NCBI GenBank assembly: GCA_963733845.1
Contig: CAVTEM010000007.1
Span: 930,001-994,000, forward strand
Reading direction: 5' to 3'
From: DATFQE01 sp963733845
GTDB taxonomy: Bacteria; Actinomycetota; Thermoleophilia; Gaiellales; Gaiellaceae
Length of the DNA: 64,000 nucleotides
In this document: positions 23,845-32,805 of the stretch, in pieces
How the letters are laid out: each line of letters begins with the position of its first letter
Position numbering within the stretch: the first letter of the stretch is position 1
Notes under the pieces: model-generated
The model's database searches: none
What the model saw: only the letters and a program-made list of their open reading frames with translations
What the model was told of the DNA's origin: nothing
Program-made: the position numbers and the translations under genes

Positions 23845-24474
23845 TCAGCCCCAACGCGCGTGCTGCTCGTCACTGGTTGGGGGCGGGCCCGGCAGCGGCG
23901 TGCGGCCGGGCGCGCGCAGCGCATCCAGATGGAGCGTCAGGTAGCGGGCGCGCAGCTGCGCGGTCCGCTCGGGAGTCGCTCCATGCAGGCTCGATATTTG
24001 CTCGAACACGTGGCTGAGGTCGTCGCGGGTGACGTCCTCACGCAGCACGCCGGCGGCGTGGGCGCGGGCCACGAGCCGTTCGTTGAGCTCGTCGGCCACG
24101 AACGCGGCGCGCCCAAGCTCCTCGGTTGGAGTGAAGCGGCCGGCGAGGTTGCGCGTCAGGGCGTGGGTGTCGGCCTCGACGATTCGTTCCATGAAGGTCG
24201 CGAAGACCTCCCAGGCGTCGCCGTCGTCGTCCTCGACTGCGGCGCGAGCGATGTCGATATAGAGCTGGAGCCCGTCACCACACAGCTTGCGCAGGAGCTC
24301 CTCCTTGCTCGCGTAGCGGCGGTACAGCGAACTGATGCCGACTCCGGCGTGCTCGGCGACCGCGGACACGGGCGCGTCCGGGTCCGCCACGAACACCTCG
24401 CGGGCGGATGCCAGGATCGTTTCGTCGTTCCGCGCCGCCTCGCCTCGACGCCCGCTCAGCCCCGGTTCACGCAT
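23845..24474 (-). CDS. TetR/AcrR-family transcriptional regulator
   Basis: A 209-residue regulator. The N-terminal helix-turn-helix reads ILASAREVFVADPDAPVSAV, then VGISSLYRRYASKEELL, the classic TetR pattern. The C-terminal all-helical ligand domain is variable, so the inducer is unknown. The ATG at 24474 faces the epoxide hydrolase gene divergently, with a perfect palindrome (24509-24526) between them. It therefore probably represses that hydrolase and itself. Confidence 0.9.
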   Translation of the reverse strand: MREPGLSGRRGEAARNDETILASAREVFVADPDAPVSAVAEHAGVGISSLYRRYASKEELLRKLCGDGLQLYIDIARAAVEDDDGDAWEVFATFMERIVEADTHALTRNLAGRFTPTEELGRAAFVADELNERLVARAHAAGVLREDVTRDDLSHVFEQISSLHGATPERTAQLRARYLTLHLDALRAPGRTPLPGPPPTSDEQHARWG

Positions 24475-24508
24475 GATCGCGAGGGTACTCGAACCTTCCT
24501 GTAGAGTG

Positions 24509-24526
24509 GAACGGAGTAGTCCGTTC
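24509..24526. promoter_or_regulatory. Palindromic operator between tetR-like and epoxide hydrolase genes
   Basis: Perfect 7-bp inverted repeat GAACGGA / TCCGTTC with a 4-nt centre, in the 75-bp divergent gap. It overlaps the candidate -10 box TAGAGT (24502-24507) region and is a good TetR site. Confidence 0.7.
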
Positions 24527-24549
24527 TGTTTGACGAAAGGATCCTGCTG

Positions 24550-25692
24550 ATGAGCGCCTCCACGACGACGAGCACTGAGCTGCGTCCTTACCGCGTCGAG
24601 ATCCCCCAGGCCGACCTCGACGATCTCGCCGATCGCCTCGCGCGCACCCGGTTCCCTGACGAGCTCCCGGGCGTCGACTGGAGCTACGGCGTCCCGATGG
24701 ACTACGTCCGCGAGCTCGTCGACTACTGGCTGAACGGCTACGACTGGCGCGCGCAGGAGGCGCGCATCAACGCGCACCCGCAGTTCCTCACGACGATCGA
24801 CGGCCAGCAAGTTCATTTCCTGCACGTGCCCTCGCCCGAGCCGGAGGCCCTGCCGCTGATTGCCACGCACGGCTGGCCGATGTCGGTGGTCGAGTACCTC
24901 GACCTGATCGGGCCGCTGACCGACCCGCGCGCCCACGGGGGCGATGCCGGCGACGCCTTCCACCTCGTGGTCCCGTCTGTCCCCGGCGTCGGCTTCTCGG
25001 GCCCGACGGACGAGCCGGGCTGGGACACGCGCCGCGTCGCCGGGGCATGGGTCGAGCTGATGGGCCGGCTCGGGTACGAGCGGTACGGGGCGCACGGCAA
25101 CGACGGCGGCTCGCAGATCTCGCCCGAGGTCGGCCGCAACGACCCGGACCGCGTCGTCGGGGTGCACGTGACGCAGCTGTTCTCGTTCCCGTCGGGGGAT
25201 CCGAGCGAGTTCGAGGACATGAGCGAGGAGGACATGTCGGCGATGAGGTTCCTCGAGGGGTTCACCGCCGGCGGCGGCCTCGCTTACAACGCCTACCAGT
25301 CGGCTCAGCCACAGACGCTCGCGTACGCGCTGCAGGACTCGCCCGCCGGCTGGCTCGCCTGGGTGACCCAGCTGTTCCAACGCTGGGTGGACCCCGACTA
25401 CATCATCACGAACGCTGCGATCTACTGGCTGACCAACACGATCGGGTCGTCAATCCGGCGCTACTACGAGGAGGCGCACCCCCGCACAGCCGCGCCCACC
25501 GAAGCGACCACCACCCCGACCGGCGTGGCCATCTTCGCCGAGGACTTCCAGTCCGTCCGGCGGTTTTCCGAGCGCGATCACGCCAACATCGTCAGTTGGA
25601 ACCACTACGACCGCGGCAGCCATTTCTCGCCGCACGATGCCCCGGACCTGCTGCTCGGGGACATCCGCGAGTTCTTCCGGCCGCTGCGCTGA
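24550..25692 (+). CDS. Epoxide hydrolase (alpha/beta hydrolase with EHN domain)
   Basis: A 380-residue enzyme. An N-terminal EHN domain (RPYRVEIPQADLDDLADRLA) precedes the alpha/beta hydrolase fold. The oxyanion-hole motif HGWP lies at 107-110. The nucleophile Asp is D185 in AHGNDGGSQI, and the catalytic His is in the final block (GSHFSPHDAP). Lid tyrosines are likely in the 260-300 region. It opens epoxides to diols by an ester intermediate and acts in the cytoplasm. It is divergent from, and probably repressed by, the TetR gene. Confidence 0.9.
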   Translation: MSASTTTSTELRPYRVEIPQADLDDLADRLARTRFPDELPGVDWSYGVPMDYVRELVDYWLNGYDWRAQEARINAHPQFLTTIDGQQVHFLHVPSPEPEALPLIATHGWPMSVVEYLDLIGPLTDPRAHGGDAGDAFHLVVPSVPGVGFSGPTDEPGWDTRRVAGAWVELMGRLGYERYGAHGNDGGSQISPEVGRNDPDRVVGVHVTQLFSFPSGDPSEFEDMSEEDMSAMRFLEGFTAGGGLAYNAYQSAQPQTLAYALQDSPAGWLAWVTQLFQRWVDPDYIITNAAIYWLTNTIGSSIRRYYEEAHPRTAAPTEATTTPTGVAIFAEDFQSVRRFSERDHANIVSWNHYDRGSHFSPHDAPDLLLGDIREFFRPLR

Positions 25693-25755
25693 GGCGAACG
25701 GCGCGAGCCCCGCCCGCGCTCGCCGACGGCGGGCACGGGCGAGGCGCGCTCAGAT

Positions 25756-28128
25756 TCAGGAGGCGTCGTCCAGCGACGTCGTCCAGACGCTGCGACCGTA
25801 GGTCGCCGCGTAGAGCGTGTTGCTGCCCGCGGGCAGGTCGATGTCGTTGATCGGGACGAGCGGCAGGTTGTCTCCCACCTTGAGCCACGTCTTGCCGAGG
25901 TTTGTCGTCCGGTACACGCCGACGTCGGTGGCGATGAAGAGCCATTTCGGCTTCGACGGGTGGCGGATGACGTCGTTGACGGGCGCCTGCGGGATCTTCT
26001 TGCCGGCGATGTCCACCCACGTGTTGCCGCCGTCGCTCGTCATGACGACGTGCGCATAGCCGTCACCCGAGCGCCAGCCCGAGAAGCTCGCCCACGCCAC
26101 CTTGGGGTTGTCCTGATCGACGGTGACGCGGGTGACCCAGCGGCCGGGGAACACCGGGCTCTCCAGCTTCGTCCAGGTCACCTGGTCGGGGGCGGCCATC
26201 GCGTTGCGGCTGACCCACATCAGGCCGCTGTCGGTGCCGGCGTAGACGAGGTTTGGATCCGCCGTCGTCGTGCCCAGCGCCGTGACGGTGCCGAAGCCCG
26301 GTGCACGCGGCTCGGTGCCCTCGGTGAGGTCCGGGCTGAGCCGCTGCCACACGCGCTGGCCGGCGCCCGGCTCGGTGTTCATCCGGTAGACGAACTGACT
26401 GGCGCCGAACATGAAGTTCGGGTCGGCCGCGAACTCGATCGGGGTTACCCAGTTCTTCCGGTCGGCCCCCGGGAACGTCATGCTGAACGAGGTTTGCCCG
26501 GTGTCGGTTCCGACGAAGCCGCGGCAGCCACCGTTCTGGGAGCAGGCGTAGTACTTCCGGTCGTTCGTCGGGTCGATCCGGTTCATCATCCCGTCGCCGC
26601 CGAGCAAGCTGAACCAGTCGCCGTTGACGGTGTTGTCGAGCGCCCAGGACTTGAGCGAGCCATTGTCCTGCGATCCGGCGTTGGCGCGGGAGCCGTCCTG
26701 CACGGAGACGTCCATCGCGTAGAACTGCGTCACGGGCAGGCGCGGAGCCTTGAACCAGGCGCCGCGCGCGGCGCCGTTCTGCGTCGACGAGTAGTAGCCG
26801 CCGTCGTTGCCGAGGTGGACCTTGCCCGGCGTGAAGGGGTCGAACTCCAGGCCGTGCTGGTCGGCGTGGATGGTGTTCGACGTCGTCCAGGTGGCACCGC
26901 CGTTGAGGCTCTCGGCCAGGCTGACACCGGCGACGAAGACGTGCAGCGGGTCCACCGGGTCGACGTAAACGCGCCCGAACCACCAGGCGAAGCCGCCGCT
27001 GATGTTCTGCAGCGTGCCGCCCGAGGTGGCCCCGACAGCGGTCCAGGTGACGCCTGCATCGGCGCTCGTGAAGAAGCCGTTGAAGTTGCCGCGGGCGGTG
27101 CTGGAGATCAGGTACGCCCGGTTCGGGTCGGTGTCGCTGAAGTCCACGCCCATCCGGCCGACGAGGTTGTCCGGCGTCTGCAGCGTCGGGTCGGTCTCGC
27201 TCTGCGGGAGCGGCGGGTTGTGGACCTTGGCCCACGTGTGGCCGCCGTTGGTCGAGCGGTAGACGTAGGAGTGCGGGCCGTAGATGCGTGACTTCTCGTC
27301 GCGGATCTTGTCCCAGGTCGTCGCGAGCATGACGTCCGGGTTCGTCTTGTTGATCGACACGTCGATGGCGCCGGTGGACGCGCTGTCGGGCACGATCACG
27401 CGGGTCCAGGTGGCCCCGCCGTCCTCGGTCAGGAACAGGCCGCGGGTCGGCTCGGTGTCGTGGAGCGCACCCATGACCGCGACGAAGACACGGTCGTCGT
27501 CGCGCGGGTCGATGACGATCTGGCCGATCGTGTCGCCGTCCTCGAGGCCCATGTTGGTCCACGTCGCGCCGTCGTCGGTGGACTTGTAGATGCCCTTGCC
27601 GTAGTAGGCCGAGCCGCCACCGTGGTCGGGCTCACCCGAGCCGGCCCAGACGACACCTTTGCTGTCGACCGCGACCGCACCCATGGACTGGGGCAGGTAG
27701 TGGTCCCACACGCTGGTGAACGTCGCGCCGCCGTCGGTCGACCGCCAGAGGCCTCCGCTGCCGGTTGCGATGTAGACGACGTCCTTGGTAGTGGGGTCTG
27801 CGGCGACATCGCGGACGCGGCCACCGATGTTGCTCGGGCCGAGCTCCGCCCACACCTGATCCGTGGCCGGCGACCCCTGGCTCGCCTGGCCTGCCGCCTT
27901 GGACTGCGCGATCGCCTCGTTGACGGCGGCGTCCGGGATGGAGCCGTCGGGGTTGGCCCGCTGGAGGTACATCCATTCCTCGGCCCCCACCGGGTCGGGC
28001 GTGACCACCGACTGGGCGGTCGGTGCTTGCTTCGCCCCGTCGTTCTGGGTGACGGCTGCGGTACCGGCCAAGAGGACGATGAGGGCCGCCGCGGCGGCCA
28101 CGATCAAGCCAAACTTTCTCGTTCGCAT
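25756..28128 (-). CDS. Large secreted BNR/sortilin-type beta-propeller protein
   Basis: A 790-residue exported protein. The signal/anchor is FGLIVAAAAALIVLLAGTAAV. The rest is built from many BNR/Asp-box repeats of the type S-T-D-G-G-A-T-W, for example LWRSTDGGATF, YKSTDDGATW, LTEDGGATW, YRSTNGGHTW and TTNLGKTWLKV. Together they form one or two propellers of the VPS10/sortilin or WD40/YVTN-like class. Such proteins are often annotated as glycosyl hydrolases without enzymatic evidence, and I would not claim catalysis. A GGGGAGG site lies upstream of ATG 28128. Confidence 0.85.
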   Translation of the reverse strand: MRTRKFGLIVAAAAALIVLLAGTAAVTQNDGAKQAPTAQSVVTPDPVGAEEWMYLQRANPDGSIPDAAVNEAIAQSKAAGQASQGSPATDQVWAELGPSNIGGRVRDVAADPTTKDVVYIATGSGGLWRSTDGGATFTSVWDHYLPQSMGAVAVDSKGVVWAGSGEPDHGGGSAYYGKGIYKSTDDGATWTNMGLEDGDTIGQIVIDPRDDDRVFVAVMGALHDTEPTRGLFLTEDGGATWTRVIVPDSASTGAIDVSINKTNPDVMLATTWDKIRDEKSRIYGPHSYVYRSTNGGHTWAKVHNPPLPQSETDPTLQTPDNLVGRMGVDFSDTDPNRAYLISSTARGNFNGFFTSADAGVTWTAVGATSGGTLQNISGGFAWWFGRVYVDPVDPLHVFVAGVSLAESLNGGATWTTSNTIHADQHGLEFDPFTPGKVHLGNDGGYYSSTQNGAARGAWFKAPRLPVTQFYAMDVSVQDGSRANAGSQDNGSLKSWALDNTVNGDWFSLLGGDGMMNRIDPTNDRKYYACSQNGGCRGFVGTDTGQTSFSMTFPGADRKNWVTPIEFAADPNFMFGASQFVYRMNTEPGAGQRVWQRLSPDLTEGTEPRAPGFGTVTALGTTTADPNLVYAGTDSGLMWVSRNAMAAPDQVTWTKLESPVFPGRWVTRVTVDQDNPKVAWASFSGWRSGDGYAHVVMTSDGGNTWVDIAGKKIPQAPVNDVIRHPSKPKWLFIATDVGVYRTTNLGKTWLKVGDNLPLVPINDIDLPAGSNTLYAATYGRSVWTTSLDDAS

Positions 28129-28322
28129 CGGTGCGCGTACCTCCCCGGGTCGTTTGGCGCGCCTGGCGCCCCCACTCCGACGCGCCGATTGCGTCTCCCG
28201 GTGATATCGATGGCGTCTCCTGCCTGATATCACGCAGACCTACGCACCGTCGCCGGCGCAGCATATTGGATCGCCAAATCCTGCGCCGGCTGTGTGCCTG
28301 GAGGCCCTGCAAGAATCACGCA

Positions 28323-28838
28323 ATGGTCGAGCATCGCCGCCACCGTCGCCGCTCGTTGGTTGGAGCGGTGGCAGCGTTCGTGGCGATCGCCCTGGCAGCG
28401 TTGGCGGTCGTTGTGAGCGCGAAGGTGCTCGACGAGGACGAGGCGGCTGACCCGTGTCGGGCCCGGAGCACCGCTCCTGCTCCCCCGGCTGAGACCGCGC
28501 TCATGCCGGCCGGGCTGTCCTTCGACCAGATCGGAACGGTCACGCGCGTCCAGAAGAACGAGAGCCAGGTCATGGTGCAGGCGGTCACGACCAAGCCGCT
28601 CGACGAGGTCACGGTGCTGATCCAGGACGCGGTGACAGCCGCCGGCTACCGCCCCGCCGGGATGGACAACGAGGGCTTCGAAGCGGAGGTCTTCTTCACG
28701 ACCGCATCGGGGTCGTATGCCGCAGGACAGGCGCGCGTGGCGCAGTTCGGCTGCGAGGGTCGGTGGGACATCGACCTCGTCCTCCTCGACCCTGATGCCG
28801 AGCCCTCGCGTACGACCCGCACCACCACGACCTCGTAA
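28323..28838 (+). CDS. Hypothetical membrane-anchored protein
   Basis: A 171-residue protein with a basic N-terminus (MVEHRRHRRRSLVG) and one transmembrane span (AVAAFVAIALAALAVVVSA). An extracytoplasmic domain of about 125 residues follows, with mixed alpha/beta prediction (DEVTVLIQDAVTAAGYRPAG, EAEVFFTTASGSYAAG). The tail is Thr/Arg-rich. A central stretch, GYRPAGMDNEGFEAEVFF, resembles the layout GYATGRRDAEPGEMES in the neighbouring lipoprotein (28861-29291), so the two may be distant relatives. No family is recognised. Confidence 0.6.
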   Translation: MVEHRRHRRRSLVGAVAAFVAIALAALAVVVSAKVLDEDEAADPCRARSTAPAPPAETALMPAGLSFDQIGTVTRVQKNESQVMVQAVTTKPLDEVTVLIQDAVTAAGYRPAGMDNEGFEAEVFFTTASGSYAAGQARVAQFGCEGRWDIDLVLLDPDAEPSRTTRTTTTS

Positions 28839-28860
28839 CCCGTCGGCTGCTCGAGGAGCC

Positions 28861-29291
28861 CTACAGGCGGATCACGACGAGCGTCAGCTTCGACGCGCCC
28901 TCGCAGTCCGGGATGTCGTTCACCCGCCAGCCGCCGCGGAACTCCTTGCCCGTGAAGAGCGACTCCATTTCGCCCGGCTCGGCGTCGCGCCGCCCGGTGG
29001 CGTAGCCGGCGTCCTCGAGCTCGTCGCCGAAGAACGCGGCCGAGTCTTCGAGCCCGCCCGGGACGGCGCCCTCGATCACGACCTGACCCTCGAACGGCGT
29101 CCTGCTGGCGGTCAGCTTCGTCCCCGGCGGCAACGGAAAGTCGTCCGGGAGCAGGGCGGTCGCGGGATCTCGCGTTCGGCGGCGGCGCACGGGGGCAGCG
29201 GACCGGCCGTCCGAGACGCGTCTCCGCCGCCGCAGCCCGCAAGCACGATGAGGCAGAGGATTGGATATGTAGGGTTCCGCGCGCGAGGCAT
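28861..29291 (-). CDS. Putative lipoprotein (frameshifted near 29165)
   Basis: About 143 residues. The N-terminus NPTYPILCLIVLAGCGGGD is a lipoprotein signal with lipobox LAGC. The frame breaks near 29165, after AAEREIPRP, and continues as ALLPDDFPLPPGTKLTASRT to a stop at 28861. The mature domain (SAAFFGDELEDAGYATGRR) resembles the exported domain of the hypothetical protein convergent with it. Its ATG shares the palindrome CATG with the ATG of the divergent solute-binding lipoprotein, so their coding regions overlap head to head. Confidence 0.6.
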
Positions 29292-30601
29292 GGCGAAGCC
29301 CATTCTCATCACGCGTTGGCTGCTGGCGACCGCTGTACTCGTGGCGGCTCTCGCCGCTTGCGGCGGCGGCGACGCCGAGTCCGGAGGCGAGCAGGTCTCC
29401 GGCGACGTCAGCTTCCTGGTCTTCGGCGAAGCGGAGGAGCTGAAGGCGTTCCGCGCCGTCGTCGACGCGTTCCGGGAGGTCGAGCCGGACGTGACCGTGA
29501 AGCTGATCGAGGCGAGCGACCGAGATGACCTGCTCGCACGCCTCTCGACGTCGTTCGCCGGCGGCTCGCCGCCCGACCTCTTCCTGCTCAACTACCGCTT
29601 CTACGGGCAGTTCGCCGCCCGCGACGTGCTCGAGCCGATCGAGGGCCGGGTGGAGGACTCCGACGCGTTCGACGAGGACGACTTCTACCCCCAGGCGATG
29701 GATGCATTCCGCTTCGACGGCAAGCTGATCTGCCTGCCGCAGAACATCTCCAGCCTCGTCGTCTACTACAACCGCGCCTTGTTCAGGCAGGCGAAGGTGC
29801 CCGAACCGAAGCCCGGCTGGACGTGGAACGACATGGTCGAGCGGGCGATCAAGCTGACGCGCGACACGAACGGCGACGGCGACATCGACCAGCACGGGCT
29901 CGGCGTGGAGCCGTCGATCATCAGGATCGCCCCGTTCGTGTGGTCGAACGGCGGCGAGGTCGTCGACGACGAGCAGGCGCCGACGCGGTTCACGCTCGAC
30001 ACGCCCGAGGCGACCGAGGCGATGGACGCGTTCTTCGCCCTGCGGCGCGAGCACCTGGTGGTTCCGTCCGAGCAGGAGGTCGAGGCGGAGGACGACGAGA
30101 CGCGCTTCCAGAACGGCCGCGAGGCGATGCTGCTCTCGTCGCGGCGCTCGACGCCGGCCTTCCGGACGATCACCGCATTCGACTGGGACGTGGCGCCGCT
30201 GCCGAAGCACGACGAGCAGGCCGGGATCCTGCACAGCGACGCGTACTGCATGACGAAGGCGTCGGAGAACAAGGACGCCGCGTGGGCCTTCATGGAGTTC
30301 GCGCTTGGCCCCGAGGGCCAGCGGATCACCGCGCGGAGCGGGCGAACGGTTCCCTCGCTGAAGGCCGATCGCGCAGTCGAACGACTTCCTCGATCCCTCG
30401 CTGAAGCCCGCGCACTCCGAGGTCTTCCTCGACACGATCCCGGCGATTCAGCGCGTGCCGACGATCTCGACCTGGCCGGAGATCGAGGACGCTTCCGGGC
30501 CGATCCTGGAGCAAGGGTTGTACCGGGGCATGCCGGCGGACGAGGTCGCGAAGCAGCTCGTCGAGCGGACAGCTCCGATCTTCGAACGCGCGGAGCAGTA
30601 G
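29290..30601 (+). CDS. Extracellular solute-binding lipoprotein, family 1 (frameshifted near 30368)
   Basis: About 436 residues. The lipoprotein signal is ATAVLVAALAACGGG. The body matches sugar-binding family 1 proteins: VSFLVFGEAEELKAFRAV, LSTSFAGGSPPDLFLLN, LICLPQNISSLVVYYN and AWAFMEFALGPEGQ. After VPSLKA the frame shifts near 30368 and continues IAQSNDFLDPSLKPAHSEV to the TAG at 30599-30601. It should capture an oligosaccharide for an ABC importer. No permease or ATPase of this type is adjacent; the downstream ABC operon has its own, different binding protein. Confidence 0.85.
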
Positions 30602-30650
30602 CCGGCGGGCGCCGCGTCTGGCGGTTCCCGCGTTAGCCTGGCCGCGCTAT

Positions 30651-30676
30651 GGCGGCGGCCCGGGTGGGCCGCCGCC
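30651..30676. terminator. Bidirectional intrinsic terminator between two solute-binding genes
   Basis: Perfect 11-bp stem (GGCGGCGGCCC and its complement) with a GGGT loop, centred between the convergent stop codons at 30601 and 30691. Confidence 0.75.
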
Positions 30677-30690
30677 AAGCTGCGACGGGC

Positions 30691-31741
30691 TTAGTTGAAC
30701 GCGTACTGCTCGTAGTCGGCGACGTTGTCCTTCGTCACCACCGCGGCCGGCACGACCAGCTGCCGCGGAACCTCGGGCGGGACGAGCTCCTCGAAGCCCT
30801 CGCCGAGGGCGATGAGGCGCGCCATGTTCACGGCCGAGCCCGCCATGTTCGGGTTGTAGAGGAAGGTGGCGCGGTAGAGGCCGCCCTCCTTGATCTGCTC
30901 CATGGCGTCCTGCGAGCCGCCGACGCCGGTGAGGAACATCTCGTCGTCGCGACCCGCGTTCCGGATCGCCCGCACGACGCCCTGCGCCATGTCGTCGTCG
31001 TGCGTGTACACGGCGTCGATGTCGCTCTCGGACTGCAGGATGTTCTCCATCACGGTCAGCCCCTTGTCGGGGTTGAAGTCCGCCGGCTGGGAGGCGACGA
31101 TCTCTGACGCCGCCGCCGGGGCACTTCTGCTTGAGCGTGTCGGTGAAGCCCTTCGTCCGGTCGGTCGTGACCGAGATCCCGGCCAGCCCCTGAATCTCGA
31201 CCACGTTGCCCTGACAGTTCAGCTCGTCGGCGATGTAGTTCGCCGCCAGGACGCCGATCTGGTAGTTGTCGCCGAGGATCGTCGAGGTGGCCGCGTCGGG
31301 CGCCGTGAAGAGGCGGTCGACGTTGATCACCCGGATGCCTGCCCGCTCGGCCTTCTGAGCCACCGGTGTCAGCGCCGCGCCGTCGTACGGCAGCACGACG
31401 AGGGCATCGGGCTTCGTCGCGATCGCCTGCTCGATCTGCTGTGCCTGCGAGTCCGCATCTGCTGCCTCGAGCAGCTCGAAGTCGACATCGTCGTGCTTGT
31501 CGGCGGCCGCCTGGGCGTCCTTCGAGATCGCGCCGAGCCAACCGTGGTCGGTCGGGGGAACGCTCGCGACGATCTTGACGGTCTCGCCGGAGCCGCCTCC
31601 GCCCGTCGTCGTCGTCTCGGCGGTGGTGTCTGTCGTCGAGGCCGAGTCGCCGTTGTCGTCGTCGTCGCCCATGCAGCCGGTCGCGCCGATCGCGAGGACC
31701 AGGCCTGCGAGGACGGAGATCAGAAGTCGCTTTCGCGACAT
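30691..31741 (-). CDS. Sugar ABC transporter periplasmic binding protein, RbsB-like (frameshifted near 31117)
   Basis: About 350 residues. Lipoprotein signal LLISVLAGLVLAIGATGC, a Thr/Gly/Asp-rich linker, then a type 1 periplasmic-binding fold: VKIVASVPPTDHGWLGAISK, ATKPDALVVLPYDG and GDNYQIGVLAANYI. Near 31117, within a GGC/GCG run, the frame shifts and continues AAASEIVASQPADFN, then DIDAVYTHDDDMAQGVV to the end. It should deliver a monosaccharide or polyol to the adjacent RbsC-like permease. GAGGAGG precedes ATG 31741. It is the last gene of the five-gene uptake operon. Confidence 0.88.
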
Positions 31742-31788
31742 TGCATACCTCCTCGTGTGTTGACTGGGGTCGCCCGGCCGTTCGGGCA

Positions 31789-32805
31789 TCAGTACCGCGC
31801 CTCCGGGCGCTGCAGCAGGACGGCACCGAGGACGATCAGGCCCTTCGTTACCTGCTGAATCTCGGTCGAGAGGTTGAGCTGGGTCATCAGGCTGAAGATC
31901 AGCGCGAACGTGAGCACGCCGAGGAACGTGCCGACGATCGACGCCCGCCCGCCCGCGAGCGCGGTCCCACCGATCACGACGGCTCCGATCGCGTCGAGCT
32001 CGTACAGGTTGCCGCTCACCGGCGAGGCGCTCCCGAGCCGGGCGCACAGCAGGACCGTCGAGATGCCGGCGAGGAAGCCCGAGAGCACGTAGACGCTGAA
32101 GATGATCCGCCGAACCGGGACGCCGGCGATCCGCGCGGCCTCGCGGTTACCTCCGACGGCGATCACGTAGCGGCCGTAGCGGGTGCGGTTGAGGACGATC
32201 CACCCGAGGATCGTGACGCCCAGGAAGACGAACACCGAGACCGGGATCCCGAGAATCCTCCCGGTGCCGAACCAGAGCAACGAGAACACGCGCGGGTCGG
32301 AGATCGAGCCCCCGTTGAGGTCCAGCAGGCTGACCGGCAGCTTGTCGTTCAGCAGGAGTGCCAGGCCCCTGGCGATCGAGAACATCGCGAGCGTCGCGAT
32401 GAACGGGACGACGCGCCCGTAGGCGATGGAGGTCGCGTTGACGGTGCCGAGGAGCGTCGCGAAGAAGATCGCGCCGAGGATGAAGACGAGGCTGCTCGTC
32501 CCGTCCGTGCCCACGAGAATGCCGCCGAAGACGCCCGCGGCAGCCACGATCGACCCGACGGAGAGGTCGATCCCGGCCGTCGCGATCACGAACGTCATCC
32601 CGATCGCGAGCACGCCGACGACGCTCGCCTGGGTCAGCATGTTGCGGAGGTTGTCCCAGGTCGGGAAGGTCTCCGGCTTCAGGATCGAGCCGGTGACGAA
32701 CAGGAGCACGACGACGATCGCGAGCGCGTACTCCTGGAACTCGAGCGCCTTCACGCGCTGACCGAGCGTGTCGACCCAGCGCGGCGACTCCGTTCCAGTG
32801 CTCAT
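31789..32805 (-). CDS. Sugar ABC transporter permease (RbsC-like)
   Basis: A 338-residue polytopic membrane protein of the ribose/xylose permease family. Typical blocks are ASVVGVLAIGMTFVIATAGI, DLSVGSIVAAAGVFGG, VPFIATLAMFSIARGLALLL and YVIAVGGNREAARIAGVPV, the last being the cytoplasmic EAA-like loop that contacts the ATPase. About nine or ten spans are expected. The ATG at 32805 overlaps the ATPase stop (ATGA). The binding-protein gene follows 47 bp downstream. Confidence 0.93.
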   Translation of the reverse strand: MSTGTESPRWVDTLGQRVKALEFQEYALAIVVVLLFVTGSILKPETFPTWDNLRNMLTQASVVGVLAIGMTFVIATAGIDLSVGSIVAAAGVFGGILVGTDGTSSLVFILGAIFFATLLGTVNATSIAYGRVVPFIATLAMFSIARGLALLLNDKLPVSLLDLNGGSISDPRVFSLLWFGTGRILGIPVSVFVFLGVTILGWIVLNRTRYGRYVIAVGGNREAARIAGVPVRRIIFSVYVLSGFLAGISTVLLCARLGSASPVSGNLYELDAIGAVVIGGTALAGGRASIVGTFLGVLTFALIFSLMTQLNLSTEIQQVTKGLIVLGAVLLQRPEARY

